From: Flavobacterium sp.
GTDB lineage: Bacteria; Bacteroidota; Bacteroidia; Flavobacteriales; Flavobacteriaceae
Reading direction: 5' to 3'
Length of the DNA: 46,945 nucleotides
Assembly (NCBI GenBank): GCA_023259675.1
Contig: JALRGT010000022.1
Coordinates: forward strand, 1 to 46,945
The notes beneath the pieces were generated by a model, which worked only from the letters and a program-made list of their open reading frames with translations, was not told the origin of the DNA and did no database searches. Positions within the stretch are counted from its first letter, which is position 1. Every line of letters begins with the position of its first letter. Below, one piece after another: positions 34,831 to 42,536 of this stretch. The translations under genes and the position numbers were made by a program.

Positions 34831-34876
34831 TATATATAATTTAATTATTAATGACAAAATATAAATTTAAATTTCA

Positions 34877-34948
34877 ACCATATAAGACATATAAGTTCAT
34901 TTAAGCTAATTGGAATAAGAACTTATATGTCTTGTCTTATATGGTTCA
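34877..34948 (-). terminator. Long interrupted inverted repeat after argD
   Basis: The arms around 34878-34900 (ACCATATAAGACATATAAG) and 34918-34946 (CTTATATGTCT, then TTATATGGT) are complementary, with a 4-nt insertion in the second arm. It lies between argD and proA; it could attenuate transcription into proA or be a mobile intergenic repeat. Confidence 0.55.
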
Positions 34949-34974
34949 GAAATCTATACTTTAAAATGTTTTAA

Positions 34975-36114
34975 TTAGGATTTCAATTCAGCCAATGATT
35001 CTTGCAGCGCCACGATAAAAGTATCAATTGCTTCTTTTTTAATCGTCAATGGAGGAAGGATTCTCAACAGGTTTTTATTGTTGGCTCCACCCGTAAAAAT
35101 ATGTTTTTCGATAATCATTTTCTTTCTCAAAGCGCTCACGTCAAAATCGAATTCAACACCTAACATCAAACCTTTTCCTTTTACTTTGATGATTTCAGGA
35201 ATTACTTTAATCGCTTCAAAAAAGTATTCCGATACTTGGTTTGCATTATTAATCAAATTTTGATTTTCAATTACATCCAAAACCGCAATTCCGGCAGCAC
35301 AAGCCAAATGGCTTCCGCCAAACGTAGTTCCTAATAAACCATAGCTAGCTTGGAATTTAGGTGAAATTAAAACTCCTCCAATAGGGAAACCGTTCCCCAT
35401 TCCTTTGGCAGTAGTTACAACATCAGGACTGATTCCGTGGTGTTGGAATGCAAAAAACTTTCCGCTTCTTCCGTAACCGGATTGTACTTCGTCTAAAATT
35501 AAAACCACATCATTGGCATTACAAACTTTTTGCAAAGCTTGAAAGAATTCTGTTGTTCCTTGGTCTAAACCACCAACTCCTTGGATTGTCTCGATGATAA
35601 CAGCACAAACATCTCCTTTTTTCAATTCCGCTTCCACCAAATCAATTTGGTTCAATGGCAAGAAGGTAACTACTTGCTGTGCGTTGATTGGCGCTACAAT
35701 TTTTTTATTGTCAGTTACGGCAACCGCTGCAGAAGTTCTTCCGTGAAACGAATTATCAAAAGCAATTACTCTCGATTTATTGGTGTGGAAAGAAGCTACT
35801 TTTAAAGCATTTTCGTTGGCTTCGGCTCCTGAACTACATAAGAATAAGCTAAAATCAGTCAAGCCAGAAGCTTTTCCTAATTTCTCTGCCAATTCTACTT
35901 GCAAAGGATTTTGGATGGCATTCGAGTAAAAACTCAAATTATCCAATTGTTCTTTTACTTTAGCCACGTAATAAGGTTCGGTATGACCGATAGAAATTAC
36001 TCCGTGACCAGAGTATAAATCTAGATATTCAGTTCCTTTTTCGTCGTAAATAGTACAATCTACTGCTTTTACGGGCGTAATAGGATATAATGGGTAAACG
36101 TCAAATAAGTTCAT
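34975..36114 (-). CDS. argD: N-acylornithine aminotransferase (class III)
   Basis: A 379-residue pyridoxal-phosphate enzyme that interconverts N-acylglutamate semialdehyde and N-acylornithine with glutamate. Key motifs are the SSGAEANENALK loop for PLP, SFHGRT, LILDEVQSGYGRSGKFFA with the PLP Asp, the Schiff-base lysine in TTAKGMGNGFPIGGVL, and GTTFGGSHLACAAG. Length and order of motifs match acetylornithine aminotransferases. It sits between argC and proA; the 123-bp space before it contains AT-rich imperfect repeats of TTTCAAT/AAATTG type. As with argB, argE and the carbamoyltransferase, acetyl versus succinyl specificity is open. Confident. Confidence 0.94.
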   Translation of the reverse strand: MNLFDVYPLYPITPVKAVDCTIYDEKGTEYLDLYSGHGVISIGHTEPYYVAKVKEQLDNLSFYSNAIQNPLQVELAEKLGKASGLTDFSLFLCSSGAEANENALKVASFHTNKSRVIAFDNSFHGRTSAAVAVTDNKKIVAPINAQQVVTFLPLNQIDLVEAELKKGDVCAVIIETIQGVGGLDQGTTEFFQALQKVCNANDVVLILDEVQSGYGRSGKFFAFQHHGISPDVVTTAKGMGNGFPIGGVLISPKFQASYGLLGTTFGGSHLACAAGIAVLDVIENQNLINNANQVSEYFFEAIKVIPEIIKVKGKGLMLGVEFDFDVSALRKKMIIEKHIFTGGANNKNLLRILPPLTIKKEAIDTFIVALQESLAELKS

Positions 36115-36237
36115 TTCTTTTTATTATTTAAAGATTTAATAATTTGAAAATTGAAAAATTTGTGTGTTGATAATTGATTTTAATTTTTAAAGATTTCACA
36201 ATCTTTAAATTCTTCAATCTTTCAATCTTTCAATTTT
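36115..36237. repeat. AT-rich spacer with short inverted repeats
   Basis: Holds AAAGATTTcacaATCTTT-like and repeated CTTTCAAT units. The pattern is common between genes of this operon (also at about 33565-33633). No gene. Confidence 0.4.
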
Positions 36238-37215
36238 CTAGAATCCACACGGTTTCAAATGCAATCCTGTAGTCTCTTCCAATCCAAACATTAAATTCAT
36301 GTTTTGAACCGCTTGACCTGAGGCACCTTTGAGTAAATTATCAATAATTGAAGTAATTAACACCCGGTTTCCTTTTTTCATTAAACTAATAATGCATTTG
36401 TTCGTTTGTACTACTTGTTTCATGTTGATGTTCGTAGTGGTTACCGTTACAAATGGTTGGTCTGCATAATAAGATTCGTATTTAGCTACTAAATCCTCTA
36501 AACTTTCCTCAGATTTTGTGTATAATGTTGCAAAAATTCCTCTTGGAAAATCGCCTCTATTGGGAACAAAAATTAATTCGTCACTATAAGAAGCTTGCAA
36601 TTGGTTTATACTTTGATTGATTTCGCCCAAATGTTGGTGTTCAAATGCTTTGTAATGCGAGAAATTATTGTTTCTCCAACTAAAATGCGAAGTCGGAGAC
36701 AATCCAACTCCAGCACCTGTACTTCCGGTTGTAGCGTTGATGTGAACATCTTCACTCAATAATCCATCAGCAGCCAATGGCAATAAAGCCAATTGAATGG
36801 CGGTAGCAAAACAACCTGGATTAGCAATATAATTGGCGCTCTTAATATCAGTTTTGTTCAATTCAGGCAATCCGTAAACAAAAGATTTTCCATTGAAATC
36901 TTTGTCTTTTGTTAAACGGAAATCATTTCCTAAATCAATAATTCGAGTTGCATCAGAAAAACGATTGTTTTCTAAAAATGAAATTGATTTACCATGTCCC
37001 AAACACAAGAAAAGGACGTCTACATTTGGATTCACGGTATCCGTAAAATTCATTTCGATATCCCCCATTAAATCTTGGTGTGCAATCGAAAGTGGTTTTC
37101 CTGCATTGGTTGTACTGTAAACAAAATCCAATTTAGCATTCGGGTGAAACATTAGAATTCTAATTAATTCTCCGGCTGTATATCCTGAACCTCCAATTAT
37201 TCCAATAGTAATCAT
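36238..37215 (-). CDS. argC: N-acyl-gamma-glutamyl-phosphate reductase
   Basis: A 325-residue NADPH-dependent enzyme reducing N-acylglutamyl phosphate to the semialdehyde. The dinucleotide fold IGIIGGSGYTAGELIRIL opens the protein, the catalytic cysteine is in IANPGCFATAIQLAL, and TGSTGAGVGLSPTSHFSWRNNNF is the family's substrate loop with EHQHLGEI after it. The length is that of the shorter AstC/ArgC type. The gene is preceded by a lipoprotein gene that interrupts the arginine genes. Confident. Confidence 0.96.
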   Translation of the reverse strand: MITIGIIGGSGYTAGELIRILMFHPNAKLDFVYSTTNAGKPLSIAHQDLMGDIEMNFTDTVNPNVDVLFLCLGHGKSISFLENNRFSDATRIIDLGNDFRLTKDKDFNGKSFVYGLPELNKTDIKSANYIANPGCFATAIQLALLPLAADGLLSEDVHINATTGSTGAGVGLSPTSHFSWRNNNFSHYKAFEHQHLGEINQSINQLQASYSDELIFVPNRGDFPRGIFATLYTKSEESLEDLVAKYESYYADQPFVTVTTTNINMKQVVQTNKCIISLMKKGNRVLITSIIDNLLKGASGQAVQNMNLMFGLEETTGLHLKPCGF

Positions 37216-37321
37216 AATTTTTATTTTTTTAGATATATTGTAAAATCGAATTCGATTTTTAATATCATTTGTGTTTTTAGATTAGATAACTTTTTAAAGT
37301 TGTCTAATCTCCTAGATTTTT

Positions 37322-37732
37322 TTAATCAATAGCAAAAACAAATTCAGCGGATACAAACTTCACAGTAAATGCTTTTATCTGCTCAGGACTTAATGATTGT
37401 GTGTCATGAGGTGATTCAACATTATAAACTTCTGTATAAGTAGAATTTGCACCAATTTCAACATATGGAGGAACTCTTTTTATAGGAGTTAATACAAGTC
37501 CATTATAATCCAAAGTTACTGCGGTACTTCCTGTTACAGCCACATCGTTAGGGTTAGTGTATTCTATATTATATTTTAAGCGAGATGAATTATTACCTGT
37601 ATCAGCTGTGAATTCAAATGATAAAACTTCATAAGTAATACTTTTCAATGTTTCTTTTTCAGGAGAATCATCATTAACACATCCAAAAATGATAAAAAAT
37701 AACGGTAATAAAATAAATGCTTTTATTTTCAT
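37322..37732 (-). CDS. Lipoprotein encoded inside the arginine cluster
   Basis: A 136-residue protein I do not recognise. The signal peptide MKIKAFILLPLFFIIFGC gives Cys18 as lipid anchor, and the next residues VNDDSPEKE are acidic, like the lipoprotein export signal that sends Bacteroidota lipoproteins to the cell surface. The mature domain is all-beta in appearance (ITYEVLSFEFTADTG, LKYNIEYTNPNDVAVTG, TVKFVSAEFVFAID) and contains no catalytic motif. It lies 24 bp after argG and about 106 bp before argC in the same direction, so it should be cotranscribed with arginine genes. No arginine-related function can be read from it. The gene call is good. Confidence 0.8.
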   Translation of the reverse strand: MKIKAFILLPLFFIIFGCVNDDSPEKETLKSITYEVLSFEFTADTGNNSSRLKYNIEYTNPNDVAVTGSTAVTLDYNGLVLTPIKRVPPYVEIGANSTYTEVYNVESPHDTQSLSPEQIKAFTVKFVSAEFVFAID

Positions 37733-37756
37733 AATATTAAAATTAACTAAAATTAA

Positions 37757-38950
37757 TTACTCGTACGTTTCATTGTTTACCGATGAAAAGATGTTTTGGG
37801 CATTCCCCAAAATTTTGATAAATCCTTTGGCATCATCAGATGTCCAAGCATTATTCATCTCTCCATATTGGCCGAAACCAGTATTCATTAAGTCATTTTC
37901 AGATTCAATTCCGTCCAATGAAAAATGATACGGTTTCAAAGAAACAGTTACTGTACCGTTTACTGTTTTTTGAGTATCTTCCAAGAACGTTTCAATGTTA
38001 CGCATTACAGGATCTAAAAATTGTCCTTCATGGAATAACATTCCGTACCAGTTTCCTAGTTGTTCTTTCCAGTATTGTTGCCATTTGCCAAGTGTGTGTT
38101 TCTCTAATAAATGGTGTGCTTTGATAATAATAATTGGCGCCGCAGCTTCAAAACCAACTCTTCCTTTAATTCCGATGATAGTGTCACCTACGTGAATATC
38201 TCTACCAATAGCATAAGCACTGGCCAATTTTTCAAGAACAACAATATTATTTGAAGGTTTATCAGATACGCCATTTACAGCGACTAATTCTCCTTTTTTG
38301 AATTCAAGCGTAACTTTTTCTTCTCCTTCTTTTGTTAGTTGAGAAGGGTAGGCTTCACTTGGAAGTGGTTGACTTGATGTTAACGTTTCTTTACCTCCCA
38401 CACTGGTTCCCCAAAGTCCTTTATTGATAGAATATTGTGCTTTTTCCCAAGAATAGTGTACACCATTTTTTGACAAGTAATCAACCTCTTCTTGTCTGGA
38501 TAATTTTAAATCACGGATAGGAGTGATGATTTCAATTTCTGGAGCAATGGTTTGGAAAATCAAATCAAAACGAATTTGGTCATTTCCTGCACCGGTACTT
38601 CCGTGAGCTATGGCACTGGCACCTACAGATTTTGCATACTTAATAGCTTCAATTGCTTGGAATACTCGTTCTGCACTAACAGATAATGGGTATGTATTGT
38701 TTTTTAACACATTACCATAAATCAAATATTTGATCGCTTTATCGTAATATTTATCTAAAATAGTAAGATTTGCATGTTGCGCACTTCCTAATTCATAGGC
38801 TCTTTCTTCGATGGCTGTTAATTCTTCTTCATCAAAACCTCCTGTATTAATTAATACGGTGTGAACTTCATACCCTTTTTCATTTTTTAGATATTTAAGG
38901 CAATATGAGGTATCTAAACCTCCACTATAAGCTAATACAACTTTTTTCAT
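37757..38950 (-). CDS. argG: Argininosuccinate synthase
   Basis: About 397 residues starting at MKKVVLAYSGGLDTSYCLKYL, with the P-loop-like SGGLDTS that binds ATP. An upstream in-frame ATG at 39013 falls in repeat DNA and adds a glycine/proline-rich stretch with no family resemblance, so it is rejected. Other motifs: AHGSTGAGNDQIRFD, the YSINKGLWGTSVGG segment and the C-terminal FSLDGIESENDLMNTGFGQYGEMNNAWTSDDA split over about 345-380. The enzyme joins citrulline and aspartate with ATP. A G-rich hairpin element lies about 26-44 nt upstream of the start codon. Confident. Confidence 0.96.
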   Translation of the reverse strand: MKKVVLAYSGGLDTSYCLKYLKNEKGYEVHTVLINTGGFDEEELTAIEERAYELGSAQHANLTILDKYYDKAIKYLIYGNVLKNNTYPLSVSAERVFQAIEAIKYAKSVGASAIAHGSTGAGNDQIRFDLIFQTIAPEIEIITPIRDLKLSRQEEVDYLSKNGVHYSWEKAQYSINKGLWGTSVGGKETLTSSQPLPSEAYPSQLTKEGEEKVTLEFKKGELVAVNGVSDKPSNNIVVLEKLASAYAIGRDIHVGDTIIGIKGRVGFEAAAPIIIIKAHHLLEKHTLGKWQQYWKEQLGNWYGMLFHEGQFLDPVMRNIETFLEDTQKTVNGTVTVSLKPYHFSLDGIESENDLMNTGFGQYGEMNNAWTSDDAKGFIKILGNAQNIFSSVNNETYE

Positions 38951-38975
38951 AATTATTCTTTTTTCCTCCCCCCAA

Positions 38976-38994
38976 CCCCCTCCGAAGGAGGGGG
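38976..38994. repeat. GC-rich hairpin upstream of argG
   Basis: CCCCCTCC-GAA-GGAGGGGG is a perfect hairpin of 8 bp, 26 nt upstream of the argG start codon on the transcribed strand. It is strikingly GC-rich for this genome and is related to the element at 39064-39095. Confidence 0.7.
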
Positions 38995-39063
38995 AGCTAA
39001 AGCAAGCAGGCAAAGGGGGATTTTTTATTTGTTAATACTTAATTTTATTTATTTTTCTCTTGA

Positions 39064-39095
39064 CTCCCTCCCTTTCGGGGAGGGTTGGGGAGGGG
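39064..39095. repeat. GC-rich repeat with four G-tracts
   Basis: CCCTCCC pairs with GGGGAGGG, and on the plus strand GGGG-A-GGG-TT-GGGG-A-GGGG (39077-39095) has the four G-tracts of a G-quadruplex. It lies 1 bp after the stop of the GNAT gene, between the GNAT and argG genes. Confidence 0.65.
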
Positions 39096-39096
39096 A

Positions 39097-39720
39097 TTAT
39101 TTGTTTTCCAAGAAAAGCGCTTGTTTTATTTTTTTTAATCGGTTCCAAATACGAACATTAAAGGGATGTTTTGGGGGATCTTTAGGTTTTTCCTTCGGAT
39201 CATACAACATTCCGGTACATAAGCACATTTTATTGTCTTTACTTTTTAGAATTTCATAATTCGTACAAGTTTGACAACCTTTCCAAAAACTAGGATCAGT
39301 AGTCAACTCCGAAAAAGGAACCGGCTTGTAACCCAAATCAGAATTGATTTTCATTACGGCTAAACCTGTTGTGATTCCAAATACTTTAGCATTGGGATAT
39401 TTCTCCAATGAATATTCAAAAACTTTTGATTTGATTTTCTTTGCTAAACCTAAATTTCTATAATCAGGGTGTACAATTAAACCGGAATGTGCCACAAATT
39501 TAGCATGTTCCCAACTTTCAATGTAGCAGAAACCAGCAAATTTACCATTATCGTCTAAAGCAATAACAGCATCTTTGTTCTCTATTTTTTTGAGGATGTA
39601 CTCAGGAGTTCTTTTGGCAATTCCTGTACCTCTTAATAAGGCCGAAGATTCTATGGTGTCACAAATTTCTTGTGCATATTTAAAATGTTCTTCCTTTGCA
39701 ATAACAATTGAGATATTCAT
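39097..39720 (-). CDS. GNAT-family acyltransferase at the head of the arginine operon
   Basis: A 207-residue GNAT protein. The fold's acetyl-CoA segment is GLIVHPDYRNLGLAKKIKSKVF (about 82-103), with the beta4 strand FAGFCYIESWEH before it. The C-terminal about 60 residues are cysteine-rich (FWKGCQTCTNYEIL, MCLCTG) and end with a basic tail, unusual for a GNAT. The gene is first in the arg cluster, where Bacteroidota need an enzyme to acylate glutamate but lack classical ArgA or ArgJ; a GNAT in Bacteroides arginine synthesis has been assigned by genetics to this step. I infer N-acylglutamate synthase. A 320-nt leader precedes it. GNAT fold sure, role probable. Confidence 0.75.
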   Translation of the reverse strand: MNISIVIAKEEHFKYAQEICDTIESSALLRGTGIAKRTPEYILKKIENKDAVIALDDNGKFAGFCYIESWEHAKFVAHSGLIVHPDYRNLGLAKKIKSKVFEYSLEKYPNAKVFGITTGLAVMKINSDLGYKPVPFSELTTDPSFWKGCQTCTNYEILKSKDNKMCLCTGMLYDPKEKPKDPPKHPFNVRIWNRLKKIKQALFLENK

Positions 39721-39956
39721 TTCAAGAGTTGATTTTTAGGTTATATATTGAGTTATAGATTGGTTTCGATATAATAGTTTCTGCAAAGAAAACTAATATA
39801 ATATTGAAATACGTAACGAACCCAAATTTAAATTGGTTGTTAAGTAAATTGTATAAATTAAAATTTTTAGGATATGTTAATCCAACGGTGAACAGTTGAA
39901 ATTTCAAAACAATAAAATGAAAAATTAAATAAATAATGCGAAACACAATTTGGATA

Positions 39957-40043
39957 CTAGAATAGTAGCATCCGTACTTCGGGAGAAGTAGTAGGTTTGA
40001 TTATCCGTGAGATAGAAGTTATATGTTCACTTATATTTTTCAT
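39957..40043 (-). CDS. Possible 28-residue leader peptide of the arginine operon
   Basis: An ATG at 40043 opens 28 codons ending TAG at 39957. The peptide begins MKNISEHITSISRIIK and ends VRMLLF. Its ATG lies only about 6 nt after the -7 element, so the transcript may be leaderless. It contains two Arg codons of the CGG type, expected to be rare in this AT-rich genome, and a hairpin (TACTTC/GAAGTA) falls in its 3' half. Both fit a translation-coupled attenuation leader, but this is an inference from one sequence. Confidence 0.4.
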   Translation of the reverse strand: MKNISEHITSISRIIKPTTSPEVRMLLF

Positions 40044-40048
40044 GGGCA

Positions 40049-40056
40049 CAAAATTA
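40049..40056 (-). promoter_or_regulatory. TAnnTTTG -7 element of the arginine operon
   Basis: TAATTTTG on the minus strand, exact consensus match, about 329 bp upstream of the GNAT start codon. Confidence 0.55.
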
Positions 40057-40176
40057 CATTTATTTTTGATAAATTACATTTATTATTTGTTTTTCTAACA
40101 AAATAGTAGTTTAATGTTGTTTTATTGTAAGTAAAATCTTTTACTAAACAAGAATTAGAACTATTTTCTTAAGCTA

Positions 40177-41355
40177 TTATATTTGATTTCGCTTTATAAT
40201 ATCTTTTAATTTGGCTTTTAAATCTTCTCCGGTATCGTAAACCATTTGTTCGTTACTTGGAAACGGAATGGCACGTTTTTCGAAAGTGGAATAATAAGTA
40301 TCTTCACAAGCTCTTTTGTCTCCTTTGTAGGTAGCATATCGGTTTTCAAAAATAAATTCACTCGCAAGTGGGAATGATTTAATCAATTGATTTGTTCTAT
40401 AATCTACATAATCTGTTTCGACCGTCATTTGACATGATTTGAATTGGCTAAACTCATAAATTTTTATACGAATGGTTTTCAAATTGTCCACTTTAACAGG
40501 ATTACCCAAACTGTCATTCACCACTTTGCCTTTTGAATCAAGCAAGGTTTTTACTCCATCCTTTATTGACTTTTCTTTATTGATTTCTTTTTGTTTTATT
40601 TGCTCCGGAGAGATGTTTATTTGCTTGAAATTGATAACGATACCATAGTCATAACGAACTCCTTTTTGTGGTTGGTTGTGGTAAACGGTCCATTTATTGT
40701 TTAGATTATAGGTGTTAAAATCCAATAAATCATTTAATAAATTGGTCGGGATGATTTGGTTTGTCTCATTTTTGGTAAGAACGGAAACATAATCCAATCC
40801 TTTAGATTTGGCTTCATTTAAAAGTTGTACAACATTCTTATAATTAGGGTTTATTTGGTCGAGATACGTTAAATCCTCAAATGCTTTACGGGCATTCAAT
40901 TTATCAGAAGTCAATAATAATGCTTTACTGTTGCTGTATAAATAGTCAGATAGTGCTTTTTTGCTTTCTGTTATTTCCGTATTATAACTAGAAAACGGGA
41001 ATTTCGCATTTCGTCCTTCCTTCATTAATTTCAATGGTAATAAAGGTTTAATGTTTTCTTGACGTTGATTGAGCTGCAAATAAGTATTGTAAATTTTTTC
41101 CAGCACAACTGGATTTTTATCTTTCTGTAATAAATTGATTGTATTCAGGTCACGATCCTTGGCTTTTGCAAAGGCTTCTTCTATAAGGTAAATATAATCT
41201 TGTTTGCTTTTTTTATCTTTATTGGACCGTAAATTAGAAATAGCGGTATTTATGGCTTCATCATAATTACCGGTAGTTAATAAAGTTCGGGTTTGCTTTA
41301 CACCACATCCTGAAATTAAAATAAGGAATGAAAGTAACAATATTATTTTTTTCAT
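40177..41355 (-). CDS. Lipoprotein of unknown function
   Basis: About 392 residues when started at 41355 (MKKIILLLSFLILISGC, lipidation at Cys17). An earlier ATG at 41478 would put 41 residues before a perfect lipoprotein signal and is unlikely. The N-terminal half is alpha-helical with TPR-like pairs (LLTTGNYDEAINTAISNL, NARKAFEDLTYLDQINPNYK). The C-terminal half is beta-rich with Tyr/Asp (YDYGIVINFKQI, CQMTVETDYVDYRTN) and two cysteines. The basic residues after Cys suggest the periplasmic face. The family is common in Bacteroidota but unnamed to me. A very good promoter (41371-41378 with TTG at suitable distance) shows it starts its own transcript. Function unknown. Confidence 0.8.
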   Translation of the reverse strand: MKKIILLLSFLILISGCGVKQTRTLLTTGNYDEAINTAISNLRSNKDKKSKQDYIYLIEEAFAKAKDRDLNTINLLQKDKNPVVLEKIYNTYLQLNQRQENIKPLLPLKLMKEGRNAKFPFSSYNTEITESKKALSDYLYSNSKALLLTSDKLNARKAFEDLTYLDQINPNYKNVVQLLNEAKSKGLDYVSVLTKNETNQIIPTNLLNDLLDFNTYNLNNKWTVYHNQPQKGVRYDYGIVINFKQINISPEQIKQKEINKEKSIKDGVKTLLDSKGKVVNDSLGNPVKVDNLKTIRIKIYEFSQFKSCQMTVETDYVDYRTNQLIKSFPLASEFIFENRYATYKGDKRACEDTYYSTFEKRAIPFPSNEQMVYDTGEDLKAKLKDIIKRNQI

Positions 41356-41370
41356 AGTCAAAATTTTGAA

Positions 41371-41401
41371 CAAAAGTATTTTTTTGAAAGTTGTTGTGCA
41401 A
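41371..41401 (-). promoter_or_regulatory. Bacteroidota-type promoter of the lipoprotein gene
   Basis: TACTTTTG (41371-41378) with TTG about 20 nt upstream matches both halves of the -33/-7 consensus. It supports a start at 41355 rather than 41478, because the promoter lies inside the longer frame. Confidence 0.6.
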
Positions 41402-41498
41402 TTCAATTGTAATAAATCTACGTTATTAGGATAAAAATAGAACATCAAATAGCTGTATAATGGTTTTGGTTGATTCAATAATACAGGTCTTTTTTACA

Positions 41499-42350
41499 TT
41501 ATAGAATATCAATACTAAATTTTGCATCAAAAGCAGCATTGGGCTGTAGTATTTGAACTCCTTCTTTTTCGAATAAATCACCGGTACTTGCAACAGAATC
41601 CGAATAGCCAAACCAAGGTTCGATACATAAGAAAGGAGCGTTTATTTTTGTCCAAATTCCTAAATGTGGAAAATCTTCATAATTGAATTTCAATAGCGGA
41701 CTTCCGTTTTTGTAAATGGTTAATGCTTTTGATTGAAGTGATTTAAAGATTAAAGCATCATTCTCAAATAACTGGTAGTTCAATTTAAGTTGTTTGTTTT
41801 GAACTTCTAGAGTTTTGGTTTCATCAGCAATTAAATCTTTATCAAGAAGGTGATAGACTAAAGGTTCCTCTTTTTCAAATTCAATACTATACTCGTCAAA
41901 ATTTCCAGGCAAAGCCAATGCAGGATGTGCCCCGAGAGAAAATGGCATTTCAACGACTCCTTTATTAATCACTTTGTATCCAATGGTCAAACTATTGTTT
42001 TCTAAGGCGTAATTGATTTGCAATTCAAAATCAAAAGGATATACTTTACGAGTTTCCGCATTGGATTGTATCGAGAACGTAGCGCTATTTTCTTGCTTGT
42101 CTATTAATTCAAATTCATTGTCTCTTGCAAAACCGTGTCTGGATAAATGATATTCTGAATGGTTGTATTGATACGTATTGTTTTTTAAAGTACCGACAAT
42201 TGGAAATAAAACAGGGGAGTGTTTGCCCCAAAATTCAGGATTCCCTTCCCAGATATATTCAATATTCGTATTGTTTTTTAAAGAGCATAATTCGGCTCCT
42301 AAATGTTTTATTTCTGCTGTTAAATTGGAATTTGTTAGTTTAGTTGTCAA
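41499..42350 (-). CDS. Aldose 1-epimerase-family protein
   Basis: A 283-residue protein of the galactose-mutarotase fold. It has the LFPIVGTLKNNTY segment, the catalytic-type histidine in YHLSRHGFARDNEF (about 70-83), the second histidine in PFSLGAHPALALPG and the C-terminal FLCIEPWFGYSDS with the glutamate. The family interconverts alpha and beta anomers of sugars or hexose 6-phosphates. It is about 60 residues shorter than canonical GalM and closer to LacX-like members. No sugar operon surrounds it, so the substrate is open. It is divergent from the M1 peptidase gene. Fold and family are confident. Confidence 0.88.
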   Translation of the reverse strand: MTTKLTNSNLTAEIKHLGAELCSLKNNTNIEYIWEGNPEFWGKHSPVLFPIVGTLKNNTYQYNHSEYHLSRHGFARDNEFELIDKQENSATFSIQSNAETRKVYPFDFELQINYALENNSLTIGYKVINKGVVEMPFSLGAHPALALPGNFDEYSIEFEKEEPLVYHLLDKDLIADETKTLEVQNKQLKLNYQLFENDALIFKSLQSKALTIYKNGSPLLKFNYEDFPHLGIWTKINAPFLCIEPWFGYSDSVASTGDLFEKEGVQILQPNAAFDAKFSIDIL

Positions 42351-42536
42351 AATATTTTTTTTATGGGGTTTATTTGGATTCAGGTTGTAAATATATTTTA
42401 TAATTTTTATTTTTTAACCTAAAAGTCCAACCTATTCATGTTCTAATAAAGTTTTCTTAAATTTCAATTAATTGGAAGATTATAATTCAGTATCCTGTTT
42501 TTTTTGCATTAATTTGCTTCATAAATTTTATTCTAT

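Larger units (their letters stand above)
39721..40176. other. Long leader region of the arginine operon
   Basis: 456 bp between the GNAT and the lipoprotein gene. It contains a -7 element (40049-40056), a possible leader peptide (39957-40043), a hairpin TACTTCTCCCGAAGTA near 39975-39991, and then AT-rich DNA up to the GNAT start. An open frame at 39722-39946 is Phe/Ile/Leu-rich and not accepted as a gene. Confidence 0.55.

Noticed and set aside
37757..39013. Longer ArgG start at 39013
   Set aside because: The added 21 residues translate a GC-rich intergenic repeat.
39722..39946. 74-codon frame directly before the GNAT start
   Set aside because: Phe/Ile/Leu/Asn-rich translation of AT-rich leader DNA; the 1-nt spacing to the GNAT gene looks accidental, though not excluded.
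39957..40043. SAM- or other known riboswitch in the arginine leader
   Set aside because: I could not find the conserved core of any riboswitch class; the hairpin fits a leader peptide better.
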